The notes beneath the pieces are model-generated. The model ran no database searches. It saw only the letters and a program-made list of their open reading frames with translations, and was not told where the DNA came from. From positions 496,001 to 560,000 of the forward strand of contig JABFGK010000001.1 in NCBI GenBank assembly GCA_013112555.1: DNA of 64,000 bases, given 5' to 3'. Of the stretch, positions 49,983 through 59,455 are shown piece after piece. Positions within the stretch are counted from its first letter, which is position 1. Each line of letters opens with the position of its first letter. A program made the translations under genes and the position numbers. The DNA is from Planctomycetota bacterium. GTDB taxonomy: Bacteria > Planctomycetota > Phycisphaerae > Phycisphaerales > UBA5793.

Positions 49983-51687
49983 CCTCCCCCCCCTAGGGGC
50001 GACTGCGCAGGCGGCATCCACCGATGACCACACGACCGATCTGGCCATCGACCTGGTCCCGGGCTACGACCCGCATGCAGCATCAGGGGAGTGCGTGTTC
50101 GACGAACAGGCAGCCAGGCACGCGCTCGACTTCTTCAGTTCCTGCCTGACGCATGTGAAGGGGGAACTCGCGGGTCAACCCTTCATCCTGGAGCCGTGGC
50201 AGGAAGGGATCATCGCCAACGTCTTCGGCTGGAAGCGGCCCGACGGAACGCGGCGGTATCGGGAAGTGTTCATATACGTGGGGAGGAAGAACGGCAAGAC
50301 CCTGATCGCAGGGGCCATCTGCCTGTACATGCTGTTCTGCGACGGCGAGCCGGGTGCCGAGATCTATTGCGCTGCTGCGGAGCGTGATCAGGCAGCATTA
50401 GCGTTCGATGTGGCCAAGCAGATGGTGCTCAACGAGCCGGTGCTGGCAGGTGCCTGTGGGATCTATGCCAAGTCGATCGCGATCGAGCAAGCCGGCTCCT
50501 GCTTCAAGGCCATCAGCGCCGATGCCAACACGAAGCACGGCTACAACAGCCATTGTGTCGTCATCGATGAACTGCATGCTCAACGGACACCGGAACTGGT
50601 CGATGTGCTGGTGACTTCGACGGGCGCGCGAAGGCAACCGTTGATCATCTACATCACGACCGCCGACTACGACCGGCCAAGTATATGTAATGACCGGTAC
50701 GACTACGCCTGCAAGGTGCGGGATGGGGTCATCGATGATCCTTCGTTCCTGCCGGTGATCTACGAGGCGAACAGAGATGACGACTGGCGCGATCCGGACG
50801 TGTGGAAGAAGGCCAATCCCAATCTCGGCGTCAGTATCTCTGAGGAGTATCTGAAGCGCGAATGCCGGCGGGCCGTTGATTCCCCGGCATATGAAAACAC
50901 CTTCAAGCGGCTGCATCTTAATATCCGAACCGAGCAGGACGTCCGCTGGCTGTCGCTGGCCAAATGGGACACCTGCGGCGGTGCGTTCGATGCCGAATCA
51001 CTGGCCAACCAGCCGTGCTGGGCCGGGCTCGATCTGGGCTCGACCTCTGATCTGACTTCGTTGTGCCTGCTGTTCCCGATCGGGGGCGTGGACAAGGCCG
51101 AGGATGGTAACGATGATGACTCGGACGCTGAAGTTGAAGGCTACCGGGCCCTGTGGTGGTTCTGGGTGCCGCGTGAGAATGCCGAGGTGCGTGAGCGGCG
51201 CGACCGGGTGCCGTACCTGACATGGGCCAATCAGGACTACATTGAACTGACGCCTGGCGACGAGACCGACTACCGGCACATCCGCAAACGCGTCAACGAG
51301 GTCGGGGAGCAGTACCAGATCTTGGAGGTGGCTGCCGACCGGCTGTTCCAGGGCGCCCAGTTATGCCAGGACCTGGCTGATGACGGGTTCGAGGTGGTCC
51401 CGTTCGGCCAGGGCTTCCTGTCGATGGCTGCCCCCACTCAGGAGTTCGAGCGGCTCGTCAATCGCGGCGTGCTCCATCACGGCGACAACCCGGTGGTCCG
51501 CTGGATGGCGTCGAATGTGTCGGTGAAGATCGATCCAGCCGGGAACATGAAACCGGACAAGTCACGGTCAGCCGAGAAGATCGATGGGATCGTGGCGGCC
51601 ATCATGGCACTGGGCAGAGCGATCGGGCGCGAAGCAGTGCCGCACAAGTCGGTGTACGAGACGAGAGGGATCCTGTGGATTGGGTGA
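49948..51687 (+). CDS. Terminase large subunit
   Basis: A 579-residue protein from ATG 49948 (MTTSRSSSTSD). The ATPase has a Walker A-like VYVGRKNGKT-type loop (written FIYVGRKNGKTLIAGA) and Walker B CVVIDELHAQ. The nuclease half has the Asp residues in AGLDLGSTSDLTSL and the last Asp in KIDGIVAAIMALGRA. It packages DNA into empty procapsids. No portal, protease or capsid gene follows, so packaging would rely on a helper phage or the element is a decayed prophage. The proteins are otherwise complete. Confidence 0.93.
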   Translation: MTTSRSSSTSDSLPPLGATAQAASTDDHTTDLAIDLVPGYDPHAASGECVFDEQAARHALDFFSSCLTHVKGELAGQPFILEPWQEGIIANVFGWKRPDGTRRYREVFIYVGRKNGKTLIAGAICLYMLFCDGEPGAEIYCAAAERDQAALAFDVAKQMVLNEPVLAGACGIYAKSIAIEQAGSCFKAISADANTKHGYNSHCVVIDELHAQRTPELVDVLVTSTGARRQPLIIYITTADYDRPSICNDRYDYACKVRDGVIDDPSFLPVIYEANRDDDWRDPDVWKKANPNLGVSISEEYLKRECRRAVDSPAYENTFKRLHLNIRTEQDVRWLSLAKWDTCGGAFDAESLANQPCWAGLDLGSTSDLTSLCLLFPIGGVDKAEDGNDDDSDAEVEGYRALWWFWVPRENAEVRERRDRVPYLTWANQDYIELTPGDETDYRHIRKRVNEVGEQYQILEVAADRLFQGAQLCQDLADDGFEVVPFGQGFLSMAAPTQEFERLVNRGVLHHGDNPVVRWMASNVSVKIDPAGNMKPDKSRSAEKIDGIVAAIMALGRAIGREAVPHKSVYETRGILWIG

Positions 51688-52019
51688 GGGGGGGTGGCCC
51701 GGCCCCGATTCACGTAATCAACTTCCGGCACTCTTGCTGCTACTGCACCACCATTCACGGCCTGCCGGTCAATGACAAGCCCTGTCGTGGCAGTGATCTG
51801 AAGGCCGAGGACGGGCACGACTACTGCGGTTCATGCGGCTGCGGTCGCCGACGATTGGCCCGACTAGATCCGAGGAAGAAAACGGGGGGGGCGGGCGACT
51901 GGACGACCAGCAAACTGGCATATCCGGCCCTGGTGTGCCCGCTGGGGAAGTTCGGGGCGGTGAAGGGGGGGAAGATGGCTATCCTAGCATGGGTGAAGCA
52001 GGTACTTGATCTGGGATAG
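51675..52019 (+). CDS. Cys-rich small protein after terminase
   Basis: Up to 114 residues from GTG 51675, overlapping the terminase end by 13 bp; the start is uncertain. It contains HSCCYCTTIHGLPV, CRGSD and YCGSCGCGRRR, six or more Cys that may bind zinc. The tail (SKLAYPALVCPLGKFG) is mixed. It is the last gene of the satellite-like block before the chromosomal anti-sigma gene. No family recognised. Confidence 0.55.
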   Translation: MDWVRGGGPAPIHVINFRHSCCYCTTIHGLPVNDKPCRGSDLKAEDGHDYCGSCGCGRRRLARLDPRKKTGGAGDWTTSKLAYPALVCPLGKFGAVKGGKMAILAWVKQVLDLG

Positions 52020-52056
52020 CAGCACCCCATGTGATTCTTCAATACAAAGTCGTCCG

Positions 52057-52743
52057 TTACATCTGAACTGCGGCGGCTATCCTAATTAGTGTCTCGTTGG
52101 ACGCCTCGCCCATCACGCACAGCCAGCGGCCGTTTTCGTGGGCCATAACCATGGTGATCCCATTGGCGTAATGCACCGTCAACTGTCGATCGTCGCGAAC
52201 CATCCGTTCGCCGGACGGCGATTTCAATTGCTGCCCGTCTGCGAGCGCGACAGTAATCAACTGGCCGCCCTGGTCAATCAATGCGCAAGTCAAGGTGGTG
52301 CCGGCATACTGATGCAGGCAACAGGACATGATCTGCCCGGGCAGGTTTTTGGGCATCGGCCGGGCCCCGCTTGATTGCTCGGCGAGCAACCGGTTGGCTT
52401 CATCCACTGTTGATACAGTCAGATGAGGAGACAGGCCACGTGTTATGTCGAAATGAATCTGAGCCAGATCGGCCGGGGCGGCAACGGCAGGTGCTGCGGT
52501 CTTCTGAAACAGCATCCAGCCGATTGACAGCACGAGCACGACGACAGCCGCCGCGCTGAGTGCCGCGGTCATCCACTGTGGGAAGCGCAACGCGCGGGCA
52601 GGTGGATCGGGCTCGACAGTTGCACGTAGAGTAGCTTGCAGTTGATCTTCAAGATGCGAAGTGTCCACCGGCCGGTTGGCCAGTCGTGCCAGTCGACTGG
52701 ACGTGACCTGATCGAGTCGATTTGTCTCATGTTCAGTCGTCAT
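52057..52743 (-). CDS. Anti-sigma factor-like membrane protein
   Basis: A 228-residue protein from ATG 52743, whose start overlaps the sigma factor stop (ATGA). Residues 1-56 are cytosolic and helical, 57-79 cross the membrane (MTAALSAAAVVVLVLSIGWM), and the rest lies in the periplasm with a beta-rich domain (LTVHYANGITMVMAHENGRW). Position and topology fit a membrane anti-sigma factor that holds the ECF sigma encoded upstream. No ZAS zinc motif (HxxxCxxC) is seen, so the inhibition mode is not the classical one. Confidence 0.8.
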   Translation of the reverse strand: MTTEHETNRLDQVTSSRLARLANRPVDTSHLEDQLQATLRATVEPDPPARALRFPQWMTAALSAAAVVVLVLSIGWMLFQKTAAPAVAAPADLAQIHFDITRGLSPHLTVSTVDEANRLLAEQSSGARPMPKNLPGQIMSCCLHQYAGTTLTCALIDQGGQLITVALADGQQLKSPSGERMVRDDRQLTVHYANGITMVMAHENGRWLCVMGEASNETLIRIAAAVQM

Positions 52744-53387
52744 GATGTCTTCTCCGGAGCAGCCACCCAGCCTCTGTGGCACGCCAGAGCATACAGCCTG
52801 TCACGGAGCATCGCCCGCCCACGGTGAGCCCGACTCTTAATGGTGCCGTCAGGTACTTCCAGGACCGCAGCAGCACTGCTGACGTCCAGTTGCTCCACAT
52901 CCACGAGCAGCAAAGTCCAGCGGATTGCGTCAGGCAATGAATGCAGCGCCTCAATCACTTGTTCATTCTGGAAGCGGCTCATCAACTCCTCCGGATGCTC
53001 CCAGTGCTCATCAAACTCGCCGCGTGCATCATCGGAGTCATCCGACAACTCGATTCTGCTCAGAGAGACCTGGGCAGGCCTGTTCCGCTGCGAGCGCAGG
53101 TGGTCGATGTGAACCCGGCGAAGAATCGTGAGCAGCCAGGCTTTCATATCGGTGCCGTCCTGGAAGGTGTCAATAGCACGCATGGCTTTGATCATGGTCT
53201 CCTGAGCAAGGTCCTCAGCCCGGTCCGCCTGGCGAGTCAGGCACTGGGCCGTCCGTACAACCAGTGGGAGCATGGGCCAGGCCAGTTGCCTGAAACGACG
53301 CGCCTGAGCCTGCGTCACCGGCTCCGGCCCGGTGCTCCCTATTCTTCTGAACGAATTGGAGTCCGTCGTTGGTTCCATGGCTGGCAT
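52740..53387 (-). CDS. ECF-family RNA polymerase sigma factor
   Basis: A 215-residue sigma factor. Region 2 has DRAEDLAQETMIKAMRAIDT and MKAWLLTILRRVHIDHLRSQ. Region 4 has EALHSLPDAIRWTLLLVDVE, then the HTH DVSSAAAVLEVPDGTIKSRA. It recruits polymerase to its own promoter set; the trigger is unknown. The anti-sigma gene is coupled to it. The first 40 residues are extra and Thr/Gln-rich. Confidence 0.93.
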   Translation of the reverse strand: MPAMEPTTDSNSFRRIGSTGPEPVTQAQARRFRQLAWPMLPLVVRTAQCLTRQADRAEDLAQETMIKAMRAIDTFQDGTDMKAWLLTILRRVHIDHLRSQRNRPAQVSLSRIELSDDSDDARGEFDEHWEHPEELMSRFQNEQVIEALHSLPDAIRWTLLLVDVEQLDVSSAAAVLEVPDGTIKSRAHRGRAMLRDRLYALACHRGWVAAPEKTS

Positions 53388-53531
53388 TATTGTTCGGATT
53401 TGGAGGCAGGGGTGGACAAATAACTGCGGCGATCAGACTTCTTGCGAAATCGGGGGGTGTTTCGGTTTTTCGCGGGAGGATCTGTACCGTCTCCGAGGAT
53501 CGCGTCGCGGTGCCGCAAAGGGCTGAGCAGG

Positions 53532-55001
53532 TCATACTTTGATGATCGTCACTGTGATGTCGTCGCACTGGGCAGAGTCGCCACGGTGCGACCTGGCTAT
53601 GCGTAACAGTTCTGATGCAATGTCATGTGAGGGCCGATGCCCACTTTCGATCAGCACCTGCTGGATGACTCGTCGGCCCAGAATGCTCCCATCCGGTGCG
53701 ATGGTCTCCACCAAACCATCGGTCAGAAACACAATGGTGTCCCCGGCCTCAATAGCCACCTCGACCACGCCGCATTCGGTGTCCGGGGCAATCCCAAGCA
53801 ACGTGCCGGTCGAGGCAAGCTTGACCAGTGTGCCTCCTGCGTGGACCACGTAGCCGTACTCGTGCCCTGCGCTGGCATACCGCAGTTGTCCCTCACTCCG
53901 ATCAATCACCGCGATCAGAATCGTAGCGAAGTCTTCATCCAAGGTTATGCTATGAAACCGGCGGTTAATCTCCTTCAAGACACCCGCCGGCGTGCTGAAC
54001 CCATCGCAGGTTTCCTGAAACAGCATCTTGAGCATCCCTGCACTCATGGCTGCGGGCACGCCATGACCGGTCACATCGCCGATTCCCATAACGAGCCGTT
54101 GCTCATCGACGACCTTCACATCAAAGAAGTCGCCTCCGACTTCATCTGCCGGCTGATGCACAAAGTGAATTCCAGTCGACTTCAGATGATCCGGGGCCGG
54201 CAGAAGACGCTGTTGGATCCGGCTGGCTTTGTCCATCTGTCGCTTTCGATACAGGTCCGTCTCTGCCAGAGATCGACTCATCTGACCAATTTCCTCTGAG
54301 AGGAAGTCCAGTTCGGCAATGGAAAAGCCCTGCGGAATCACTCCGAATCTTCCATGACCGATCTGACGGACGGTCCGTACCAGCCGATCGATTGGATGCG
54401 TCACGAGCCGCACGATGACGAGATTGACGATCGCCGTGACTGCCAGTCCAACAACAGCCAATCCCCCCGCCCGGGAGAGCAGCTGCCAGCGCACGGCCTT
54501 GCGGATATTCGATGAAAACTCCGAGACATAGGCGTGCACAGAGTCATTGCCCCGCGACCCGACCAGAATGGTATCCCCCTGAACTTCCGCTGTATGATCA
54601 GCCGTCAAATCGGCCAGTTGCATGGCATGAGCAAAGGCCGGGGAGGCCCGGTGATGCGTCCTAGCCTGAATGACCGAGCCGCCAATACGAACCGCGATAT
54701 GGTGTCCCGGCGATACTCCCTCCTGCATCTGCGCACAGGCTTGATCAACATACGATTGAATCGCCTCCTTCCCCTGGTTCTGGAGCATCTGAACCGTAAC
54801 AAGAACAAGGGCTGCTTCCTCCGTCATGGCCACCTGTTTTTCACGCAGGCGCGCTCCCAATTCCCACTGGTAGTCAATACCCAGCAGGATCGCAAGTCCG
54901 AGAAGCATGACCGCATCAACAGCCAGCAACAAGGCGGAGCGAATACCAATCCGGCCACGGACCCGATGAGCAGATTCTGTTTTCGTTCCAATCGTCGTCA
55001 T
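53532..55001 (-). CDS. SpoIIE-type PP2C phosphatase with HAMP sensor
   Basis: A 489-residue inner-membrane protein. Segments at about 22-42 and 175-200 flank a periplasmic sensor region. A HAMP domain follows (VTHPIDRLVRTVRQIGHGRF). The C-terminal SpoIIE phosphatase has ADEVGGDFFDV, MGIGDVTGHGVPAAMSAGM, YASAGHEYGYVV, FLTDGLVET and QCDDITVTII. Such enzymes dephosphorylate anti-anti-sigma factors of the STAS type and thereby control a sigma factor; no STAS gene is visible. It is upstream of the sigma gene on the same strand, 144 bp away. Confidence 0.93.
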   Translation of the reverse strand: MTTIGTKTESAHRVRGRIGIRSALLLAVDAVMLLGLAILLGIDYQWELGARLREKQVAMTEEAALVLVTVQMLQNQGKEAIQSYVDQACAQMQEGVSPGHHIAVRIGGSVIQARTHHRASPAFAHAMQLADLTADHTAEVQGDTILVGSRGNDSVHAYVSEFSSNIRKAVRWQLLSRAGGLAVVGLAVTAIVNLVIVRLVTHPIDRLVRTVRQIGHGRFGVIPQGFSIAELDFLSEEIGQMSRSLAETDLYRKRQMDKASRIQQRLLPAPDHLKSTGIHFVHQPADEVGGDFFDVKVVDEQRLVMGIGDVTGHGVPAAMSAGMLKMLFQETCDGFSTPAGVLKEINRRFHSITLDEDFATILIAVIDRSEGQLRYASAGHEYGYVVHAGGTLVKLASTGTLLGIAPDTECGVVEVAIEAGDTIVFLTDGLVETIAPDGSILGRRVIQQVLIESGHRPSHDIASELLRIARSHRGDSAQCDDITVTIIKV

Positions 55002-55064
55002 ACTTCACACTCACGTGGTCGCACATGACCGGCCGCAGAATACGGATCAACACCGGCTCACAGA

Positions 55065-57482
55065 TCAAAGATCAACTTGCCGTAGCCGCAGGGCATTGCA
55101 GATCACGGAGACACTACTGAACGTCATTGCCGCCGCCGCGAAGATGGGCGACAGGAGAATTCCAAATGCCGGATACAGAATCCCGGCTGCAATCGGCACA
55201 CCGGCGCAGTTGTACACAAAGGCAAAGAAGAGATTCTGTCTGATATTCCGCATCGTTTTGCGACTCAGAAGTCGACTCTTGGCAATCCCACGCAAGTCGC
55301 CCTGCACCAGGGTGACGCCCGCAGATTCAATCGCCACATCGGTGCCCGTTCCCATCGCGATGCCAACATCGGCCTGTGCCAGTGCCGGAGCATCATTGAT
55401 CCCGTCACCGGCCATCGCAACGCGTTTGCCCTCTGATTGGATCTTCTTGATCACATCAGCCTTCTGATCCGGCAGGACCTCGGCCTCCACCCGGTCAATA
55501 CCGAGTTGCAGGGCAACGGCTTGTGCCGTGGTTCGACTGTCCCCGGTCAGCATGACGATTTCGATGCCTGTCTCGTGCAGCACCCTGACAGCCTCGGGAG
55601 TGGACTCTTTGATCGGATCGGCCACACCAAGTAATCCAGCAGCCTGTCCGTCAATCACGACAAACATCACTGTCTGCCCATCGCTTCGGAGTGACTCGGC
55701 ACGATCAGCCAGACTCCCAGGCTCAACACCGAGGTGTTCCAGGAGCGCGCGATTTCCGAGTGCAATCGATTGCCCATTCACGGCCCCTAGTACGCCTTTG
55801 CCGGTGAGAGAGTCAAACTCGTCAGAGTCGCTCAAGTCCACCTCTCGTTCTTGTGCACCACGCACGATTGCCTCTGCCAGAGGATGTTCGCTGGCTCGTT
55901 CCAAAGATGCGGCGAGCTTCAGCAGGCTGGTTTCAGAGAATCCTGCCGCGGTCTCGACATGGACGAGTTTTGGCTTGCCTTCGGTGAGCGTGCCGGTTTT
56001 GTCGACCACGAGCGTGTCGATCTTCTCCATGACTTCCAGTGCTTCAGCGTTCTTGATGAGCACCCCTGCCTGGGCACCTCGGCCGACGCCGACCATGATC
56101 GACATCGGCGTTGCCAGCCCGAGGGCGCACGGGCACGCGATGATGAGCACGGCCACGGCATTCACAATGGCATACGCCATTCTCGGTTCCGGTCCCCAGA
56201 CACTCCAGACGATGAAAGTCAGCACGGCAATCGCCAGCACGGCCGGGACGAAATACGCAGCAGCCAGATCAGCGATCCGCTGAATGGGCGCGCGACTCCG
56301 TTGCGCGTCGGCGACCATCTGCACGATCTGTGAGAGCAGCGTATCGCTGCCGACTCGCCGCGCTGTCATGACGAAACTGCCCGTCTGATTGACGGTGGCG
56401 CCGGTGACGGAGTCGCCAGGTTCCTTGCGCACCGGCATCGGCTCACCCGTGATCATCGACTCATCGATGGTGCTCGAACCGTCCTGCACCTCGCCGTCAA
56501 CCGGTACTTTCTCGCCCGGCCGAACGCGCAGGTTGTCACCGATCTGGACGTCTTCGAGTGCGACTTCTTCCTCATTCCCGTCTGTGTCGATGCGCCGGGC
56601 CGTCTTCGCCGCCAGATCCAGCAGCGCTCTGATGGCCCCACTGGTGCGACGACGGGCACGGAGTTCCAGCACCTGGCCGAGCAGAATCAGTGTCACAATG
56701 ACGGCGGCTGCCTCAAAATACACGCCGACTGCACCCGATTCGTCCCGGAATGACGGCGGGAACAGACCCGGACCGATGGTGGCGATCATGCTGTACAGCC
56801 ACGAGGCCGCCACACCGATCGAGATCAGTGTGAACATGTTCAGGTTCCTCGAGATGATCGACCGGATGCCCCGGACAAAGAACGGCCAGCCAGCCCACAG
56901 CACCACCGGCGACGCCAGCAGCAATTCGATCCATCGGGAGACCTCGTGACCGATCCAGGAATCGACCGGCCAGCCGGGAATGTGCTGCCCCATGCTCAGC
57001 ACAAGCACCGGGGCCGTGAGCACCACACCGACCCAGAATCGTCGGTTCATGTCCCGCAATTCACCATCATCCTCCTTGATGTCACTTGAAGCTGCGGTCA
57101 TGGGCTCAAGCGCCATGCCGCACTTGGGACAGGCGCCCGGGCTGTCCCGTACGACCTCGGGGTGCATCGGACAGGTGTACTTCCTGGCCGCGCCGCCGGC
57201 AACCTGATCTTGTCTGGTGTCCCTGTCCGCACGGTCCGGTGACTCTTCGGATTCCCTGTGCTCTTCCGGGGCATGCTTCGTCATGAAGAACGAATCTGGA
57301 TCGTCTAGAAAGCGTTTGGCGCAGTGGGCGCTGCAGAAGTAGAACTTGTGCCCCGCGTGCGTGATCGAGTCGGCCGCCTTGTCGGGGCTGATCGTCATCC
57401 CGCATACGGAATCAACCACTTTACCGTCCGTCGAAGACGACGTCGAATGTGAATCATGACCTTTCGTGGTGTCCTGTGTCAC
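55065..57482 (-). CDS. copA: Copper/silver-type P1B ATPase with YHS and metal-binding domains
   Basis: An 805-residue P1B-type ATPase. The N-terminus has a YHS domain (22-66, [13 protein letters not shown]) and a heavy-metal-binding domain ([20 protein letters not shown], about 102-121) instead of CxxC HMA domains. ATPase motifs are [18 protein letters not shown] in the metal site, [24 protein letters not shown] and [19 protein letters not shown]7 has FVYN and TM8 MTFSSVSV, as in Cu(I) exporters of the CopA class. It pumps Cu+ or Ag+ from cytosol to periplasm. YHS genes and a Cus-type efflux pump follow nearby. Confidence 0.93.
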   Translation of the reverse strand: MTQDTTKGHDSHSTSSSTDGKVVDSVCGMTISPDKAADSITHAGHKFYFCSAHCAKRFLDDPDSFFMTKHAPEEHRESEESPDRADRDTRQDQVAGGAARKYTCPMHPEVVRDSPGACPKCGMALEPMTAASSDIKEDDGELRDMNRRFWVGVVLTAPVLVLSMGQHIPGWPVDSWIGHEVSRWIELLLASPVVLWAGWPFFVRGIRSIISRNLNMFTLISIGVAASWLYSMIATIGPGLFPPSFRDESGAVGVYFEAAAVIVTLILLGQVLELRARRRTSGAIRALLDLAAKTARRIDTDGNEEEVALEDVQIGDNLRVRPGEKVPVDGEVQDGSSTIDESMITGEPMPVRKEPGDSVTGATVNQTGSFVMTARRVGSDTLLSQIVQMVADAQRSRAPIQRIADLAAAYFVPAVLAIAVLTFIVWSVWGPEPRMAYAIVNAVAVLIIACPCALGLATPMSIMVGVGRGAQAGVLIKNAEALEVMEKIDTLVVDKTGTLTEGKPKLVHVETAAGFSETSLLKLAASLERASEHPLAEAIVRGAQEREVDLSDSDEFDSLTGKGVLGAVNGQSIALGNRALLEHLGVEPGSLADRAESLRSDGQTVMFVVIDGQAAGLLGVADPIKESTPEAVRVLHETGIEIVMLTGDSRTTAQAVALQLGIDRVEAEVLPDQKADVIKKIQSEGKRVAMAGDGINDAPALAQADVGIAMGTGTDVAIESAGVTLVQGDLRGIAKSRLLSRKTMRNIRQNLFFAFVYNCAGVPIAAGILYPAFGILLSPIFAAAAMTFSSVSVICNALRLRQVDL

Positions 57483-57549
57483 TGGGAGTCCTGGTCCGCG
57501 GGCGGAGAGTTACAGGTATATGGATTCGAAGATGTAGCAAACTGTAGAC

Positions 57550-57747
57550 TCACGACTCCTGCCGGTACTGTGAACAAAGGAGATAGATGTACTTCTCCGG
57601 GTTTTCCTCAAAGGCTTGGCGGCACACTTGTGCGCAGAAGTAGTAAACGCGACCGTTGTAAACACACTATTCCGGCGCCGTCTTTCGGCTCACCTCCATG
57701 CCGCAGACGGGATCGATGATGATCGCCTCTTCATGGTCCTTCTTCAT
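57550..57747 (-). pseudogene. YHS domain gene with internal TAG stop
   Basis: ATG 57747 follows GAGGAGCG. The frame reads IDPVCGMEVSRKTAPE, then TAG at 57669-57667, then CVYNGRVYYFCAQVCRQAFE and ends at TGA 57550. Without the stop it would be a normal YHS protein of 65 residues, close to the gene at 58133-58330. The stop could be a nonsense mutation (a Tyr codon one base away) or a sequence error. YHS proteins bind copper or silver and work with CopA downstream. Confidence 0.8.
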
Positions 57748-57963
57748 GATCGCTCCTCTCTGACCATTGGCCGGTCATGTGATTTCAGGAGATGCCTGTC
57801 AGGATGATGAGCATCAGGGTTCCTACTGACACGAACGGCCTGACGGACTGCCTGGTTCAACGTAAACGAAAAAAAGCGGGGATTGAACCGATGTGGCGTG
57901 CTGCCCGTTTGGTGTACAGGAGCCCGGCTCCCTGAGAGGAGCGGGTCCAGTATGGAGTTGCCC

Positions 57964-58101
57964 ATGAGCCACGTCAAAGCCACTGCGATCATCCGACGCG
58001 AAGCACTTGAACCCGTCGATGCCCGCTTGGGAGCGGCCGACGCGGTAGGCAGCATCTCACTCCGCGCGTGTAATGTGGACTTCGGCCCCTGGCATCAATA
58101 G
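57964..58101 (+). pseudogene. P-II-like fragment
   Basis: A 45-residue frame from ATG 57964 (MSHVKATAIIRREALEPVDA). The first 40 residues follow the beta-alpha pattern of P-II-like regulators, and the reading stops at WHQ where a P-II protein would continue for 60 more residues. P-II-like genes are found beside RND metal-efflux pumps. It is either a remnant or a mini-protein. Confidence 0.45.
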
Positions 58102-58132
58102 ACCGGGCCCGGGATATGGCGATCCGAAGTGA

Positions 58133-58330
58133 TCACTCTGACCGGATCCCATGCTGGCGGTGCTGTTGTACGTACTTCTCAGGCTGTTCTTTGAAAGCAC
58201 GGCAGCACACATCGGCACAGAAATAGTACACCCGCCCTTTGTACTCCAGTTCCTCGACGGAGGCTTTGCGGCTCAAGTCCATACCACAAACCGGATCGGG
58301 CAATGATCTCTCTTCATGACTCAGTCGCAT
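58133..58330 (-). CDS. YHS domain protein
   Basis: A 65-residue cytosolic protein that is one YHS domain: DPVCGMDLSRKASVEELEYK, GRVYYFCADVCCRAFKEQPE and a short tail. The Cys pair CGM and the later Cys residues fit copper/silver binding. It is the intact sister of the broken gene at 57550-57747. It may deliver metal to CopA. Confidence 0.9.
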   Translation of the reverse strand: MRLSHEERSLPDPVCGMDLSRKASVEELEYKGRVYYFCADVCCRAFKEQPEKYVQQHRQHGIRSE

Positions 58331-58641
58331 GGCAACTCCTCTGACATCAATCTGTTCGTTTTATCCCATGAGCCGTATCGCATTGCCTTGGCCACGATCT
58401 TCCTACTAAACCGAACGAGCCGACCGCGTTGATGGTTCAAAATACAGAAAAAGAACGCTTGATGGAACCAGTGCGACAGGTGTTCTCGTTTGGTCAGGTG
58501 AACGCATCCTCCAGGACAGGGCCGGTAGCGGCCTCGTGACCTGGTCGGACCAGAGTACAGACTGGACTTTGTGGCTGATGTCATGCCGCAGAATGACCAT
58601 CTGTGACTCAACACCCGCTTGTATACCGAAAGGACATTGAC
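58331..58641. other. Divergent intergenic region
   Basis: A 311-bp gap between the minus-strand YHS gene and the plus-strand copper efflux genes. It must hold two divergent promoters. A minus-strand open frame across it (to 58935) is antisense to the next gene and looks noncoding. I see no clear operator. Confidence 0.4.
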
Positions 58642-59412
58642 ATGCAGCACCCACGGAAGATTCTCACGTTCACTCTCGCCGTTTCGATTGCCGCTCTGTC
58701 GGCCCGTGCCTCCATTGCCCAGGACCATGATCACGGTCACCAGGCCCATGAGAATCAGCATGCGCAGAAGGCAGAAAACGCGGCAGAGAAGCGTATCGGC
58801 GATCCGTACCCACTGGCCGAGGATGTGGTGAACGGCGAGTCGCTGGCTGAGATCGACAAGCCGGTCGTCTTTCTGCTCCATGGTCGTGAAATACGATTCA
58901 CAGATGAGAAGAGCCTGGAGACGTTTAAGGCCCACACGGAAGAGTATCTGATAAAGATCGATGACCAGATCATCAAGCAGCAGACGCCGCTATATCCGAT
59001 GGAGACCTGCCTGGTTTCGGGGGAACAACTGGGTGCAATGGGAGATCCATATGACATCGTGTTCGGCAATCGGCTGGTCCAACTTTGCTGTAAGGGGTGT
59101 GTGTCCAAATTCAAGAAGGACAGCGAGAAATACCTCGACACACTCAACCAGGCGGTCATCAAGAAACAGCTGGAAACGTATCCGATGCAAACTTGTGTCG
59201 TGTCGGGAGAAACTCTGGGTGGGATGATGGGTGAGCCGATCGATTACGTAGCAGCAAATCGCCTGGTCCGGTTCTGCTGCAAAGGGTGCATCAAGAAGTT
59301 CGAAAAGAAACCCGCCAAGTATCTGATGATGGTTGCCAGCCACGAAAAGCAGGGAGCCGAATCTGATGAGGGCGGGCAAATGCACAACCACGAAGATCAC
59401 GGTGGCGGCTGA
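58642..59412 (+). CDS. Periplasmic protein with tandem YHS-like motifs
   Basis: A 256-residue protein from ATG 58642 with AAAGGACA. A signal peptide (1-26, LTFTLAVSIAALSARASIAQ) is followed by a His-rich segment (DHDHGHQAHENQHAQ). Two repeats follow, each with METCLVSGEQLG or MQTCVVSGETLG and a CCKGCVSKF or CCKGCIKKF motif. The tail is His-rich (MHNHEDHGG). It is likely a periplasmic copper or silver binding protein. It is the first gene of the efflux operon. Confidence 0.85.
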   Translation: MQHPRKILTFTLAVSIAALSARASIAQDHDHGHQAHENQHAQKAENAAEKRIGDPYPLAEDVVNGESLAEIDKPVVFLLHGREIRFTDEKSLETFKAHTEEYLIKIDDQIIKQQTPLYPMETCLVSGEQLGAMGDPYDIVFGNRLVQLCCKGCVSKFKKDSEKYLDTLNQAVIKKQLETYPMQTCVVSGETLGGMMGEPIDYVAANRLVRFCCKGCIKKFEKKPAKYLMMVASHEKQGAESDEGGQMHNHEDHGGG

Positions 59413-59455
59413 TCTGACACTTCCTGCATACAGCCTTTCACGAAGAGAGTTGTTC

